DNA of 64,000 nt, taken from NCBI RefSeq assembly GCF_019802345.1, contig NZ_JAINDZ010000021.1:1-64000 (forward strand), written 5' to 3'. Shown in pieces: positions 42,895 through 50,413 of the stretch. Position numbers and translations under genes: made by a program. Position 1 is the stretch's first letter. Every line of letters starts with the position of its first letter. This stretch comes from Methylosinus sp. Sm6. GTDB lineage: Bacteria; Pseudomonadota; Alphaproteobacteria; Rhizobiales; Beijerinckiaceae. Below the pieces are notes generated by a model that was not told the origin of the DNA, did not search any database, and worked only from the letters and a program-made list of their open reading frames with translations.

Positions 42895-44261
42895 CCCTCC
42901 TGTCGACGTGCGAGCAGAGTGTGACGCGCATCCTCGTTCTGTGTCTCGCCGGCCTTCTCGCCGGCGGCGCTTCGGCCGCCGAGCGCGAGCCGGCCGCGAC
43001 CCCGGCAAAGCCGACGGCGTCGGCCGTGGCGAAGCCCAAGGTAGTCGGAATGCCATCGCCGCCGCGAAAGCGCGCGGCGAAGCCCAGGGCCGTCGCCCCG
43101 CGCAGCCATCTCATCGCCGGCCATCTCGAAATGGCGGTGGCGATCGACGCTCAGAGCGCGTCGCTGGAAGCCCAGCGGCGCGCGGTCGCCTCGCGCTATG
43201 CGACCTCCAATTCGATCACGCCTGGCTCGCCCTATTTCGCCGGCGCGCGGCAGGACCGCCTGTCCGGCAATGTGAAGGGCTATCGCGAGACGGAGCTCGA
43301 GGTCGGAATGCCGCTGTGGCTTCCCGGCCAGCGCGACGCCTTCGAGAACAATGTGACCGCGGGCGTGCTGGAGCTCGAGGAGCGCCTCGCCCTGCGCCGC
43401 CTGGACGTGGCGGCTCTGGTGCGCGACGCCTGGTGGCGGGCGCAGCGGGCGGTCAGGGACGCGGCGATCGCGCGCGACCGCCTCGCGACGGCGCGCGATA
43501 TCGGCCGCGACATGACGCGGCGCGTGGAGCTCGGCGAGAGCTCCTCTCAGGACGAGCTGCTCGCCCGCAATGAGACGCTCGCCGCCGAAACCGAAGTCAC
43601 GCAAATGAACGCCGCCGCCGAGGCGGCGCGCGCCTCCTATCGCGTGCTGACTGGCGGGGCCTTTCCGGACGGGACGCTGGAGCCGATCTTGCCGCCGCGT
43701 CCGATCGAGGACCATCCCGCGCTGCGCGCGCCGATTGCGACGCTCGCCAGAGCGGAGACGAATCTGCGTCTCGTGGACGCCTCCTTCATCGAAAATCCCG
43801 ATCTCGGCGTCTTCGGCCGCAATGAGCAGGGCACCGAGCCGGTCGTGACCGGCGACGTGCCGGTGAGGTCCAACAACAACACCATCGGCGTGCGCTTCCG
43901 GCTTCCGCTGCCGACGCCCGGCCGCAACGAGCCGCGCATAGCGGCGGCGCGGGCGGAGATGGACAGCGCGCGCGCCGAGCTCGATCGGGCGCAGCGGCTG
44001 GTCGCGGCGGAGATCGCGGCGGCGCGCGCCGCTCTCGTCGCCGCGCGCCGCGCCGACGGCCTCGCCGCCGAGCGGCTCAGAGTGGCGACGGATCAGTTCG
44101 AGCTGGCGCGCAAGGCGTTCAGGCTCGGCGAAATCAACGCGTTCGATCTCTATCGCGTGCGCCAGCTCCAGCTCGACGCGCAGCGCGCCCGCGCCGACGC
44201 CGCCGTCGATCTCGGCGTCGCGCAATCGCGGCTCAATCAGGCATGGGGCTATGCGCCGTGA
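42891..44261 (+). CDS. TolC-family outer membrane factor
   Basis: 456 residues. A signal peptide (about 14-36, RILVLCLAGLLAGGASA) is followed by a Pro/Ala/Lys-rich stretch (to about 65). The two long TolC-type helical repeats are at about 70-270 and 280-456 (GVRFRLPLPTPGRNEPRIAA is the strand-turn region of the second barrel half). It has no lipobox. It completes the tripartite pump and begins inside the end of the pump gene. Confidence 0.88.
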   Translation: MTLLSTCEQSVTRILVLCLAGLLAGGASAAEREPAATPAKPTASAVAKPKVVGMPSPPRKRAAKPRAVAPRSHLIAGHLEMAVAIDAQSASLEAQRRAVASRYATSNSITPGSPYFAGARQDRLSGNVKGYRETELEVGMPLWLPGQRDAFENNVTAGVLELEERLALRRLDVAALVRDAWWRAQRAVRDAAIARDRLATARDIGRDMTRRVELGESSSQDELLARNETLAAETEVTQMNAAAEAARASYRVLTGGAFPDGTLEPILPPRPIEDHPALRAPIATLARAETNLRLVDASFIENPDLGVFGRNEQGTEPVVTGDVPVRSNNNTIGVRFRLPLPTPGRNEPRIAAARAEMDSARAELDRAQRLVAAEIAAARAALVAARRADGLAAERLRVATDQFELARKAFRLGEINAFDLYRVRQLQLDAQRARADAAVDLGVAQSRLNQAWGYAP

Positions 44262-44309
44262 CGCGACGTCGGCGGAGCGAGTCAGGCGCGCCGTGCGAGC
44301 GCGTCCCGT

Positions 44310-45425
44310 TCAGGCTCGCCTTTGCCGGAGCGCCGCGCAGCGCTCCAGCAGCCAGTCCAGCGCCTCCGGGAAGACGAGCTCCTCGGAGGCGGCGATCTCC
44401 GCCGCGCTCCACCATTTCCAGCCGAGCACATCGCGCCGCTCGATATCGGTGAAATTGCGCGGATCGAGCGTGAAATCGCCGACCCGGACGGCGTAGAAGC
44501 GCTCGCTGGCCAGCAGCCATTCCTCGCCGAGCTGCATGGGAAATTGGCGGGCGGCGACGATCGGTCCGAGCTCGACGCCTTCGAGCCCCGTCTCCTCGAA
44601 CAGTTCACGACGCGCAGCGGCGTCGAATGTTTCGTTCCCCTCGAGCGCGCCGCCGACCGCGCCCCAGAAATGCGCATGTCCGCGCGCGATCAAATGCGGC
44701 GCGAGACGCGAAGAGTAGCGCAGCAGCAGCGCCTCGTTCGCCTCGTTGAGCAGCAGCACGCGCGCCGCCTCGCGCCGGCGCAGCTTGCGGCCGTCGTAGG
44801 GAAGCGCGATGGGAGGGCGGCTGCGCTCCTCGGGCCAGCGCGTCAGCCGCCAGACGCCTTTCTCATAAGTGAACCAGCTCGGCGCCGCGTTGAGCACCGG
44901 CGTCTCGCGCTTGGCCGAGAGGCCGAGGCCGATGGCGATGCGATAGGCGATGTCGAGAACGCCGGCATGGGCGATGACCAGAACCGTCTCGCCCGCATGG
45001 CGCTCGGCGATCGCGTCGAGCTCGGCGCGCACGCGCGCGGCGAATTGCACATGGCTCTCGCCGCCGCCGAGAATGGTGAAATGCGGGCGGCGCCGGCGAT
45101 GCATCGCATATTGGCGGGGATAGAGCTGCTCGACCTCGTCGGAGACGAGCCCTTGCCATTCGCCGTCATGCTTCTCGCGCAGAGCGGCGCTGGTCGTGAT
45201 CGGCAGTCCGAGGCGAGACGCGACCGGCGTCGCCGTCTGCAGCGCGCGTTTCAGATCGCTGCTGTAGATGCGGTCGAAGCGCTCGGTCGCGAGCTCGCGC
45301 GCCAGAGCCTCCGCCTGAGCAAAGCCTTTGACGTTGAGCGGAATGTTCAGCTGGCCCTGGACGCGCCTCTCGAGATTCCAATTGGTCTCGCCGTGGCGCG
45401 CCAGACAAATGCGCGTCAGCGCCAT
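44310..45425 (-). CDS. Histidine phosphatase-Nudix hydrolase fusion
   Basis: 371 residues in two enzyme domains. Residues 1-200 are a histidine phosphatase: LARHGETNWN with nucleophile His11, a second Arg at 60, the Glu near 84 (LREKHDGEW) and the second His153 in VIAHAGV. Residues 215-370 are a Nudix hydrolase with a complete Nudix box G259-x5-E265-x7-R273-E274-x2-E277-E278-x-G280. The order is phosphatase then Nudix. The substrate could be an oxidised or damaged nucleotide that is cleaved and then dephosphorylated, by analogy with mycobacterial MutT1, where the order is reversed. No stop or frameshift separates the domains. Confidence 0.9.
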   Translation of the reverse strand: MALTRICLARHGETNWNLERRVQGQLNIPLNVKGFAQAEALARELATERFDRIYSSDLKRALQTATPVASRLGLPITTSAALREKHDGEWQGLVSDEVEQLYPRQYAMHRRRRPHFTILGGGESHVQFAARVRAELDAIAERHAGETVLVIAHAGVLDIAYRIAIGLGLSAKRETPVLNAAPSWFTYEKGVWRLTRWPEERSRPPIALPYDGRKLRRREAARVLLLNEANEALLLRYSSRLAPHLIARGHAHFWGAVGGALEGNETFDAAARRELFEETGLEGVELGPIVAARQFPMQLGEEWLLASERFYAVRVGDFTLDPRNFTDIERRDVLGWKWWSAAEIAASEELVFPEALDWLLERCAALRQRRA

Positions 45426-45505
45426 GAAATCGCTCCGGGGGACGCCCTCCGTCTAACGACCTGAGGGCCGATAGTCCAGCACGGAAGGGGGCGCGCGGCC
45501 GGCAA

Positions 45506-46345
45506 TCAGCCCGGATAGCCGCCGTCTTCGTTCAGCGCGTCCCAGGAGAAGGGAGTCCAGCCTTCCGCCTGCATCTCGATAGCGAAGGCGACGCCGCGTG
45601 CGATCAGCCGATTGCGGGGCGTCATGCCGGCGACCTGCGCGGCGGTGGAAACGGCGATGTCGGCGAGCGGCGTGCCGGCGGCGACGGCGCGCCCGTGCTT
45701 GATGACGCCACGAATGCGCCCCGCCTGCGGCGCGAGAGCAGGAACGCCGTCGATCGCGCCGAAGGCCTCGCCGGCCTCGACGATATTGCCGATGTCCTTG
45801 ATCATCGAAAAAATCCCGGAGACCGGCGCGCGCGCCGGCTCGCTCTCGCCCGGCTCGGGGACGGGCGCGGGCCCCGCGCCTTCGCCCGGCCGACGGATCG
45901 CGCCGGGATCCTTGCCAAAGGCGTCGACGACGAGGTCACAGCTCTCGCCGGCGATGGAGTCCGGCGAGAGGCCGATCGTCAGGCCGGCCAGATTGCGCAC
46001 CCCGAAGGGCTCCCGGCGCGGCGCCATTTCGGCGTCGACGACGACCTCCCACGGCCAGCGCTCGAGGATCTGCTGCAGCGGATGAGTGAGCACGGGGATG
46101 AACATGCGGCTGCGCAGGCCGAGCATGAATTCGGCGACGAGATCGGCCCGCCGCGCCTCGACGCCCTCGAGCACGCTCGAGCCGTCGAACCAGGCGTCGG
46201 AGAAGGTCATCTTGCGGCGCAGGTCCGGCGGCGGCGCGGCCTGGTGCATGGCGACGATATGGTCGGCGAGAAACAATTCGCGCGCGATCGCCGAGGCGGT
46301 TTCGCCGATCCCGAGGATCAGCACGCAGGAGTGTCGGTCGGACAT
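45506..46345 (-). CDS. YqeB/EF2563-like molybdenum-hydroxylase accessory protein, paralogue 1
   Basis: 279 residues. The Rossmann-like N-terminus (SCVLILGIGETASAIARELF, 6-25) and the RRKMTFSDAWFDG motif (about 43-55) match the YqeB/EF2563 family, linked in other bacteria to selenium-dependent molybdenum hydroxylases. The second half has GLTIGLSPDSIAGESCDLVVDAFGKDPG and the lipoyl/barrel-like GEAFGAIDGVPALAPQAGRI then RGVIKHGRAVAAGTPLADI. A Pro/Glu-rich insert lies near 158-172. It shares this plan with 48394-49266. The start ATG 46343-46345 is where similarity begins. Confidence 0.75.
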   Translation of the reverse strand: MSDRHSCVLILGIGETASAIARELFLADHIVAMHQAAPPPDLRRKMTFSDAWFDGSSVLEGVEARRADLVAEFMLGLRSRMFIPVLTHPLQQILERWPWEVVVDAEMAPRREPFGVRNLAGLTIGLSPDSIAGESCDLVVDAFGKDPGAIRRPGEGAGPAPVPEPGESEPARAPVSGIFSMIKDIGNIVEAGEAFGAIDGVPALAPQAGRIRGVIKHGRAVAAGTPLADIAVSTAAQVAGMTPRNRLIARGVAFAIEMQAEGWTPFSWDALNEDGGYPG

Positions 46346-46497
46346 GGCTCGAACCGTCGTCTGTTGCAGTCTCGCGACGACAAGCAAGAATCCGGCCTCG
46401 CTGAGCCGTTCCCTGTTCTGCGACGCATGAATGTCGCAAAATTTGGCGCCAGTGACCATTTGCCGCAGAAAAGCAGGCCTTCTTTGGAATGCTTGCA

Positions 46498-46513
46498 GTA
46501 TATTAGTTTATAC
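46498..46513. promoter_or_regulatory. Candidate Mo-box (ModE site)
   Basis: GTATA-TTAGTT-TATAC is a perfect inverted repeat with a six-base spacer, followed by CATATATAAAA. ModE boxes have TATA-rich arms around about six bases. It lies between the first YqeB-like gene (leftward) and the small unknown gene (rightward). ModE binding is inferred. Confidence 0.4.
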
Positions 46514-46580
46514 GGCTCATATATAAAAGCGCGTTCGGAGCCGTCACGCCGAGGCAACCGGCGACGGAAGCGACGACAAT

Positions 46581-46949
46581 ATGGAGAGCGCCGCGGCTGC
46601 GGCGAAGATGGAGGTTCCTGTGCAAGCGAATGTTTCTTCGACGGAAACGACCGAGGTCGGCAATGTGGCCCCCGTCGGCGTCGCAGCGCCCGTGGCCGAG
46701 ACGGCTCCTGGTCCCGAGGCCGGCGTCGCCTCCGAGGTCGCCGACGGCTTCATTCTCCATGTGCGTTTCCGTCCCGATGCGACCATTTGGATGATCGACG
46801 AGTGCCCCTCCCATTTCACGCCGCAGGAATGGTATAACTTCCTCTGCAGCCGCATTCCCGATCGCTATTCGCCGCGCATGGGCGGCCGCGGCGACTTCCG
46901 CGTCAGCCGCGCGCAGCTCGAGGCGTTGAAGGTCCGCAATCCGAGCTGA
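46581..46949 (+). CDS. Small conserved-looking protein of unknown function
   Basis: 122 residues. I do not recognise it. The first 55 residues are low-complexity (Ala, Val, Glu, Thr, Pro: TETTEVGNVAPVGVAAPVAE). The last 65 look like a compact folded domain with aromatic residues, GFILHVRFRPDATIWMIDEC then PSHFTPQEWYNFLCSRIPDR, with two Cys and a basic end. No signal peptide or membrane helix. ATG 46608 is an alternative start. An AT-rich promoter-like region with a Mo-box-like palindrome lies upstream, and all flanking genes are molybdenum-related, so a role in that locus is a fair guess. Confidence 0.6.
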   Translation: MESAAAAAKMEVPVQANVSSTETTEVGNVAPVGVAAPVAETAPGPEAGVASEVADGFILHVRFRPDATIWMIDECPSHFTPQEWYNFLCSRIPDRYSPRMGGRGDFRVSRAQLEALKVRNPS

Positions 46950-47079
46950 TCTTACGAATTCGGACAAATCACGGACGCCGCAATGCGGCGTCCGGCCGCA
47001 GCTTCAGGCTCGCTCTTCGACGTTTTGCCTACCGCGAGGCGCTGGTGGTCTGCTTCATCGAATTTGATGGGTTTCGAGA

Positions 47080-47131
47080 GCGAGCCTTCAGGCTCGCCCT
47101 TTCACCCCTTTCAAATCGGCTGAATCACGCC
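47080..47131. repeat. Partial copy of the 34109-34182 element
   Basis: It has the GCGAGCC-TTCA-GGCTCGC core (47080-47097), CCTTTCACCC and the right arm TCAAATCGGCTGAATCACGC (47111-47130), all as in the full copy; the left arm is replaced by unrelated sequence. The right arm ends one base before the TAG stop of the molbindin gene, the same arrangement as at 34183. Confidence 0.75.
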
Positions 47132-47132
47132 G

Positions 47133-47342
47133 CTAGTCCACGGCCAGGATCACATCGGACGCTTTGACGATTGCCTTGACCTCGCGTCCGGCCTTCAGCT
47201 CCAGATCGTCGACCGATTCATTGGTGATGGCGGCGGTCAGCCGCGCGCCCTGCACCTGAACGACCACATGAGCGGTGGTCGCGCCCTTCTCGACCTTTTC
47301 CACCTTGCCAGCGAAGACATTGCGCGCCGAGATCTTGGTCAT
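47133..47342 (-). CDS. Molbindin (Mop, single TOBE-type domain)
   Basis: 69 residues. KISARNVFAGKVEKVEKGATTAHVVVQVQG and ITNESVDDLELKAGREVKAI then VKASDVILAVD are typical of Mop/molbindin, which assemble into hexamers and bind molybdate or tungstate for storage and buffering in the cytosol. GGGAG precedes the ATG at 47340-47342. It is divergent from the ModC-C-terminal-like gene. The stop codon touches a repeat element. Confidence 0.93.
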   Translation of the reverse strand: MTKISARNVFAGKVEKVEKGATTAHVVVQVQGARLTAAITNESVDDLELKAGREVKAIVKASDVILAVD

Positions 47343-47469
47343 TTGGCACTCCCTGATCGTCCGGGCCTCGGACGGGCCCGAGGCCCGCATCTAGGGCGCG
47401 GAGGGCGGCGAGCGAGCCGGCCGTCCGGCGGGGCTCGCGGGTGGCGCGTTTCTCGCTTCGGCTTCGGAC

Positions 47470-47958
47470 ATGCTGGACTCGAGTTCGCCTCTTTTCGCCC
47501 GAACCTATCGTTTCGTGTCGGCTTTTCCGGCGCGCCTCCTTCGTCACGACGAGACGCTCGGCCTGTCGACGCTGCTGTTTGCGGGCGGCGAGCTGCGCGT
47601 GCCCCTGGTGGACGCCGCGGCGGGGACGGTGGTCGAGGCAAAGATCGACGCCAGCGACGTCTCGATCGCCCTGTCGCGACCAATGGATGTCACCATCCTC
47701 AACCGTCTGCCGGGCGAGATCGTCGCGCTTGGGTTCTTGGCGCCGCCTTTCGTCGTCGCGACCCTGTCGCTCGGCGGGGCGGAGCTGCAGGCGATCATCA
47801 CGCGCGAATCGGTCGATCGCCTCGCCCTCGTCGAGGGGCTGCGCGCCTGGGCGATGATCAAGGCCGTGGCGATCAGCGGCCGGACGCTCGATCCCGATGC
47901 GGCTCCCTATCCGCGTCGCTGGCCGTCTTCTGATAGGACCAGTTCAGGGACGCGATGA
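47470..47958 (+). CDS. Free-standing ModC C-terminal (TOBE) region
   Basis: 162 residues. FPARLLRHDETLGLSTLLFA, GGELRVPLVDAAAGTVVEAK, DVSIALSRPMDVTILNRLPG and LGGAELQAIITRESVDRLAL then RAWAMIKAVAISGR read like the part of ModC after its ATPase: the accessory strand segment and the TOBE domain. There is no P-loop or signature upstream; the preceding in-frame codons (GRPAGLAGGAFLASASD) are unlike ModC. It may be a molybdate-binding regulator derived from modC or a remnant. The last 86 bases overlap the end of the convergent modE-like gene. No clear ribosome site is seen at ATG 47470. Confidence 0.75.
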   Translation: MLDSSSPLFARTYRFVSAFPARLLRHDETLGLSTLLFAGGELRVPLVDAAAGTVVEAKIDASDVSIALSRPMDVTILNRLPGEIVALGFLAPPFVVATLSLGGAELQAIITRESVDRLALVEGLRAWAMIKAVAISGRTLDPDAAPYPRRWPSSDRTSSGTR

Positions 47959-48307
47959 CTTCGTCCAGCGTGCGTTTGGCCGAATGCGCCGCATGTCGCT
48001 CGATGGAGCGATAAATGCTCGCCAGCCGCTCGCCGAAGGGCGTGATCTCGGCGCCGCCCTCGCGGCGGCCCGGAAAAGTGGCGACGACCGGGCTCTCGAA
48101 GGTGCGGTTGAGCGCGTCGACCGACAGCCAGCATTTGCGATAGGAGAGGCCGAGCGCGCGGCTCGCTCCGATGATCGAGCGCTCCTTGCGCACCGCGTCG
48201 ATCAGCTCGAGGTCCTGTGGTCCGAGCGTGCCGCCATTGGGCAGCCGCAGCACCACTCCGACCTGCAAGGCCGAAATCTGCGAGGGCTCATGCTCCGCCC
48301 GCGTCAT
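47873..48307 (-). CDS. ModE-like winged-helix regulator (DNA-binding domain only)
   Basis: 144 residues from ATG 48305-48307, with GGGAG seven bases upstream; ATG 48313 and TTG 48334 are alternatives. LGPQDLELIDAVRKERSIIG then ASRALGLSYRKCWLSVDALN is the ModE/LysR-type winged helix, and VVATFPGRREGGAEITPFGE is the ModE wing with the usual GG-x-x-x-T-x-x-G pattern. The molybdate-binding MopI/TOBE half of E. coli ModE is missing, so molybdate may be sensed through a partner; a molbindin and a TOBE protein are next to it. Direct repeats of GCTATATT lie upstream. Confidence 0.88.
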   Translation of the reverse strand: MTRAEHEPSQISALQVGVVLRLPNGGTLGPQDLELIDAVRKERSIIGASRALGLSYRKCWLSVDALNRTFESPVVATFPGRREGGAEITPFGERLASIYRSIERHAAHSAKRTLDEVIASLNWSYQKTASDADREPHRDRASGR

Positions 48308-48329
48308 CCGCATCTCCCGCTCCGCGACC

Positions 48330-48352
48330 AGCAATATAGCATTTAATATAGC
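48330..48352 (-). promoter_or_regulatory. Direct Mo-box-like half-sites before modE-like gene
   Basis: Read leftward: TGCTATATT-AAA-TGCTATATT. Two identical GCTATATT units spaced 12 bases resemble the half-site of ModE boxes (CGCTATATA) but are direct, not inverted. They lie about 25 bases before the modE-like start, so autoregulation is possible. Confidence 0.4.
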
Positions 48353-48393
48353 AGAAATGCGACGGCCCTGTCACATTTGCGACAAGGCTGCTG

Positions 48394-49266
48394 TCACTGC
48401 GCCACGAAGGAGCCCGGCGAGAGGGCGGCGGCGCGCTCGGCGAGCTTCACGCGAATGGCGCGCGAGACCGCGCTGGCGATGAGCCCCGACCGCTCGTCGA
48501 TGCCGGTCCAGCGCGCGGAGCGTCCTCGCGGATCGATCTCCAGGACCTTCACGCCGCACGGGATCTGGGCGCCGTCGCGAACGACGCCGCGCAGCACGCC
48601 GTCGAGCGGCGCCGTGATCGGCTCGCCGCCGAGATGGCCGACAACGAAATCCTTGAACACGCGCTGGCCGATGTCGATCGCGGTGTGCCACAGGCCCGGA
48701 CGGGACGAATAGACGAAACGCTCTTCGCCGACGCCGCCGAGGAGGCCGGGAATGCGATCCGCCGCCTCGGTCGCTCCGCTATGGACGATGCGGCCGGCCT
48801 CGGAGGGCTTGGTCTCGATGGCGATGTCGCAATTGCGGTCGACGGCGAAATTCGGGCCGAGGCCGACGGCGAGCCCGGCGAGATGGCGCAGATCGGGGGT
48901 GGCGCGATATTTCTGCATCCGCGCGTCGACCAGCGCGTCGGGCGCGCGCAGCGCGACGAGATCATGGAATTGCAGCGGCGTCACCGCAATGTGGGTCGAG
49001 TAATCGAGAGTGGCGAGCAGCTCCAGCGCCGTCTCGGCGCGCTCGCTGGTCACGCCGTCGAGCGTGACCCTCTCGCCATAGAGGCTGTCGTGAAAGGCCA
49101 TCTGCCGCCGGATGACCGGAGGAAACGAGTCGTGACTCAGCACGACGGCCCAACCGATGCGATGCATATGGACGGCGATCGCCGAGGCGATCTCATTCGT
49201 CCCCAAAATGACGGCCAGCGGACGCTTGCGTCGCGGCTGGGCGCCCGGGTCTTCCGACGCGCGCAT
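48394..49266 (-). CDS. YqeB/EF2563-like molybdenum-hydroxylase accessory protein, paralogue 2
   Basis: 290 residues; AGGAGG sits six bases before the ATG at 49264-49266. LAVILGTNEIASAIAVHMHR and VIRRQMAFHDSLYGERVTLD near 42-61 match the YqeB/EF2563 family. LAGLAVGLGPNFAVDRNCDI then AIETKPSEAGRIVHSG resembles the family's LGPGFTAG...ETMRGH region, and TAPLDGVLRGVVRDGAQIPC then GVKVLEIDPRG its C-terminal barrel. In other bacteria the family is tied to the maturation of molybdenum hydroxylases. No hydroxylase or selenophosphate synthase genes are in this window. Confidence 0.78.
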   Translation of the reverse strand: MRASEDPGAQPRRKRPLAVILGTNEIASAIAVHMHRIGWAVVLSHDSFPPVIRRQMAFHDSLYGERVTLDGVTSERAETALELLATLDYSTHIAVTPLQFHDLVALRAPDALVDARMQKYRATPDLRHLAGLAVGLGPNFAVDRNCDIAIETKPSEAGRIVHSGATEAADRIPGLLGGVGEERFVYSSRPGLWHTAIDIGQRVFKDFVVGHLGGEPITAPLDGVLRGVVRDGAQIPCGVKVLEIDPRGRSARWTGIDERSGLIASAVSRAIRVKLAERAAALSPGSFVAQ

Positions 49267-49393
49267 GAATTCCTCCTGATCCGGCGAAGGAGGAAAGCAA
49301 GCCTCGCGCCAGCGCAAAAAATCAAAAAATACTCTGCAATAACAACAAGGTGACTGAAGGGCGCGGCACCGCGCCGGCAGGCGCGAGCTGTAT

Positions 49394-49409
49394 TGTTATG
49401 GATATAACA
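49394..49409. promoter_or_regulatory. Palindrome upstream of the second YqeB-like gene
   Basis: TGTTAT-GGAT-ATAACA, a perfect six-base-arm inverted repeat, 128 bases before the YqeB-like start. GATATAACA resembles the right half of ModE boxes (TATATAACG). Candidate ModE site; spacing differs from the consensus. Confidence 0.35.
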
Positions 49410-49441
49410 CGAGCAAAGCGCGAAAGGCGACAATCGCGCCT

Positions 49442-50413
49442 TCAGTCCACGGGAAGGCGCAGACGGATCTCGTCGACGAAGGCGGCGAGGCAGCGCTTCA
49501 CCGTATCGAATTGCGCCGAGGTCGGGATAATCGCGACGCCATGGACGCCGAGCTCTTCGTTCAGCCGGTTCACATGAGCGGCGACCTCCTTATAGTCGCC
49601 GACCAGCGACATGGACAGCAGCGCCTCGGGGTCGAGCTCGCCACTGCCGACGTGATCGCGTTTCTTCATCTGCTCGCAGAACGCTTCGAGATAGGGGCGG
49701 GCGATCGAGATCGCCTCGTCCCGCCCGGCGGTCGCAAAGCCGAAGCGCGCCAGCACCAGGCGCGGATCGCCCTCCGGCGCCTCCTCGCGGTAGATCGAGA
49801 GCATATGGCGCAGCCGCTCCTCCGTGCAGGTGGCCGAGGCCATGAGGCCATAGCCCTTGCGCGCGGCGAGCCGGATGGTGCTGTCCGTGGTCGTGGCGAT
49901 CCAGGTCGGGACAGGCTGCTCTGGCCGCGGCGCGAGGGTCAGCCGATCGACGGCGAAGAACTTGCCCTTATGCGTGACCTCCGTCTCCTTCAGCAGGCGC
50001 TGCACGAGCTCGAGCGCCTCGAGCCCGCGCTCGCCGAGGTCGGCCGGCTCGACGCCGAAACATTTGGCGTCGGCCCCGAAGGCGACGCCGCTGGCGACGC
50101 CGAAATTGAAGCGGCCCTTGGTGAGCAGATCAATGCTGGCGACATCCTCGGCGAGCTGGATCGGATCACGCAGCGCGGGCAGATAGGCGGCGGAGCCGAC
50201 GCGCGCGCGCATGGTGACGCCGGCGGCGTAGCCGAGCATCACCGAAGCGGCGCCGCTCGGCCAGCGATCGTCGAAATGCTGCTCGCCGACCCATATGTCG
50301 TCATAGCGCATGCGCTCGGCCTCGCGCACCAGAATGAGCTGGCGCGTCAAGGCGCGGCCGTCCTCGAGGGTGGGATTGTCGAACAGGCACAGATAGCCAA
50401 ATCTCGGATTCAT
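49442..50413 (-). CDS. Luciferase-like (LLM class) flavin-dependent oxidoreductase
   Basis: 323 residues; ATG 50411-50413 with GGAG upstream. The TIM-barrel luciferase-like plan is clear: MNPRFGYLCLFDNPTLEDGR, IWVGEQHFDDRWPSGAASVM, RARVGSAAYLPALRDPIQLA, DLLTKGRFNFGVASGVAFGA and the late LVGDYKEVAAHVNRLNEELG. It would need FMNH2 from a reductase. It shares its layout with 17725-18729. It lies upstream of the YqeB-like gene in the same direction (175-base gap), but a functional link to molybdenum is not shown. Confidence 0.86.
   Translation of the reverse strand: MNPRFGYLCLFDNPTLEDGRALTRQLILVREAERMRYDDIWVGEQHFDDRWPSGAASVMLGYAAGVTMRARVGSAAYLPALRDPIQLAEDVASIDLLTKGRFNFGVASGVAFGADAKCFGVEPADLGERGLEALELVQRLLKETEVTHKGKFFAVDRLTLAPRPEQPVPTWIATTTDSTIRLAARKGYGLMASATCTEERLRHMLSIYREEAPEGDPRLVLARFGFATAGRDEAISIARPYLEAFCEQMKKRDHVGSGELDPEALLSMSLVGDYKEVAAHVNRLNEELGVHGVAIIPTSAQFDTVKRCLAAFVDEIRLRLPVD

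Noticed and set aside
39613-43056. Open frame of over 1100 codons antisense to the RND pump
   Set aside because: No domain, low-complexity His/Asp/Arg sequence, fully covered by a certain gene on the other strand.
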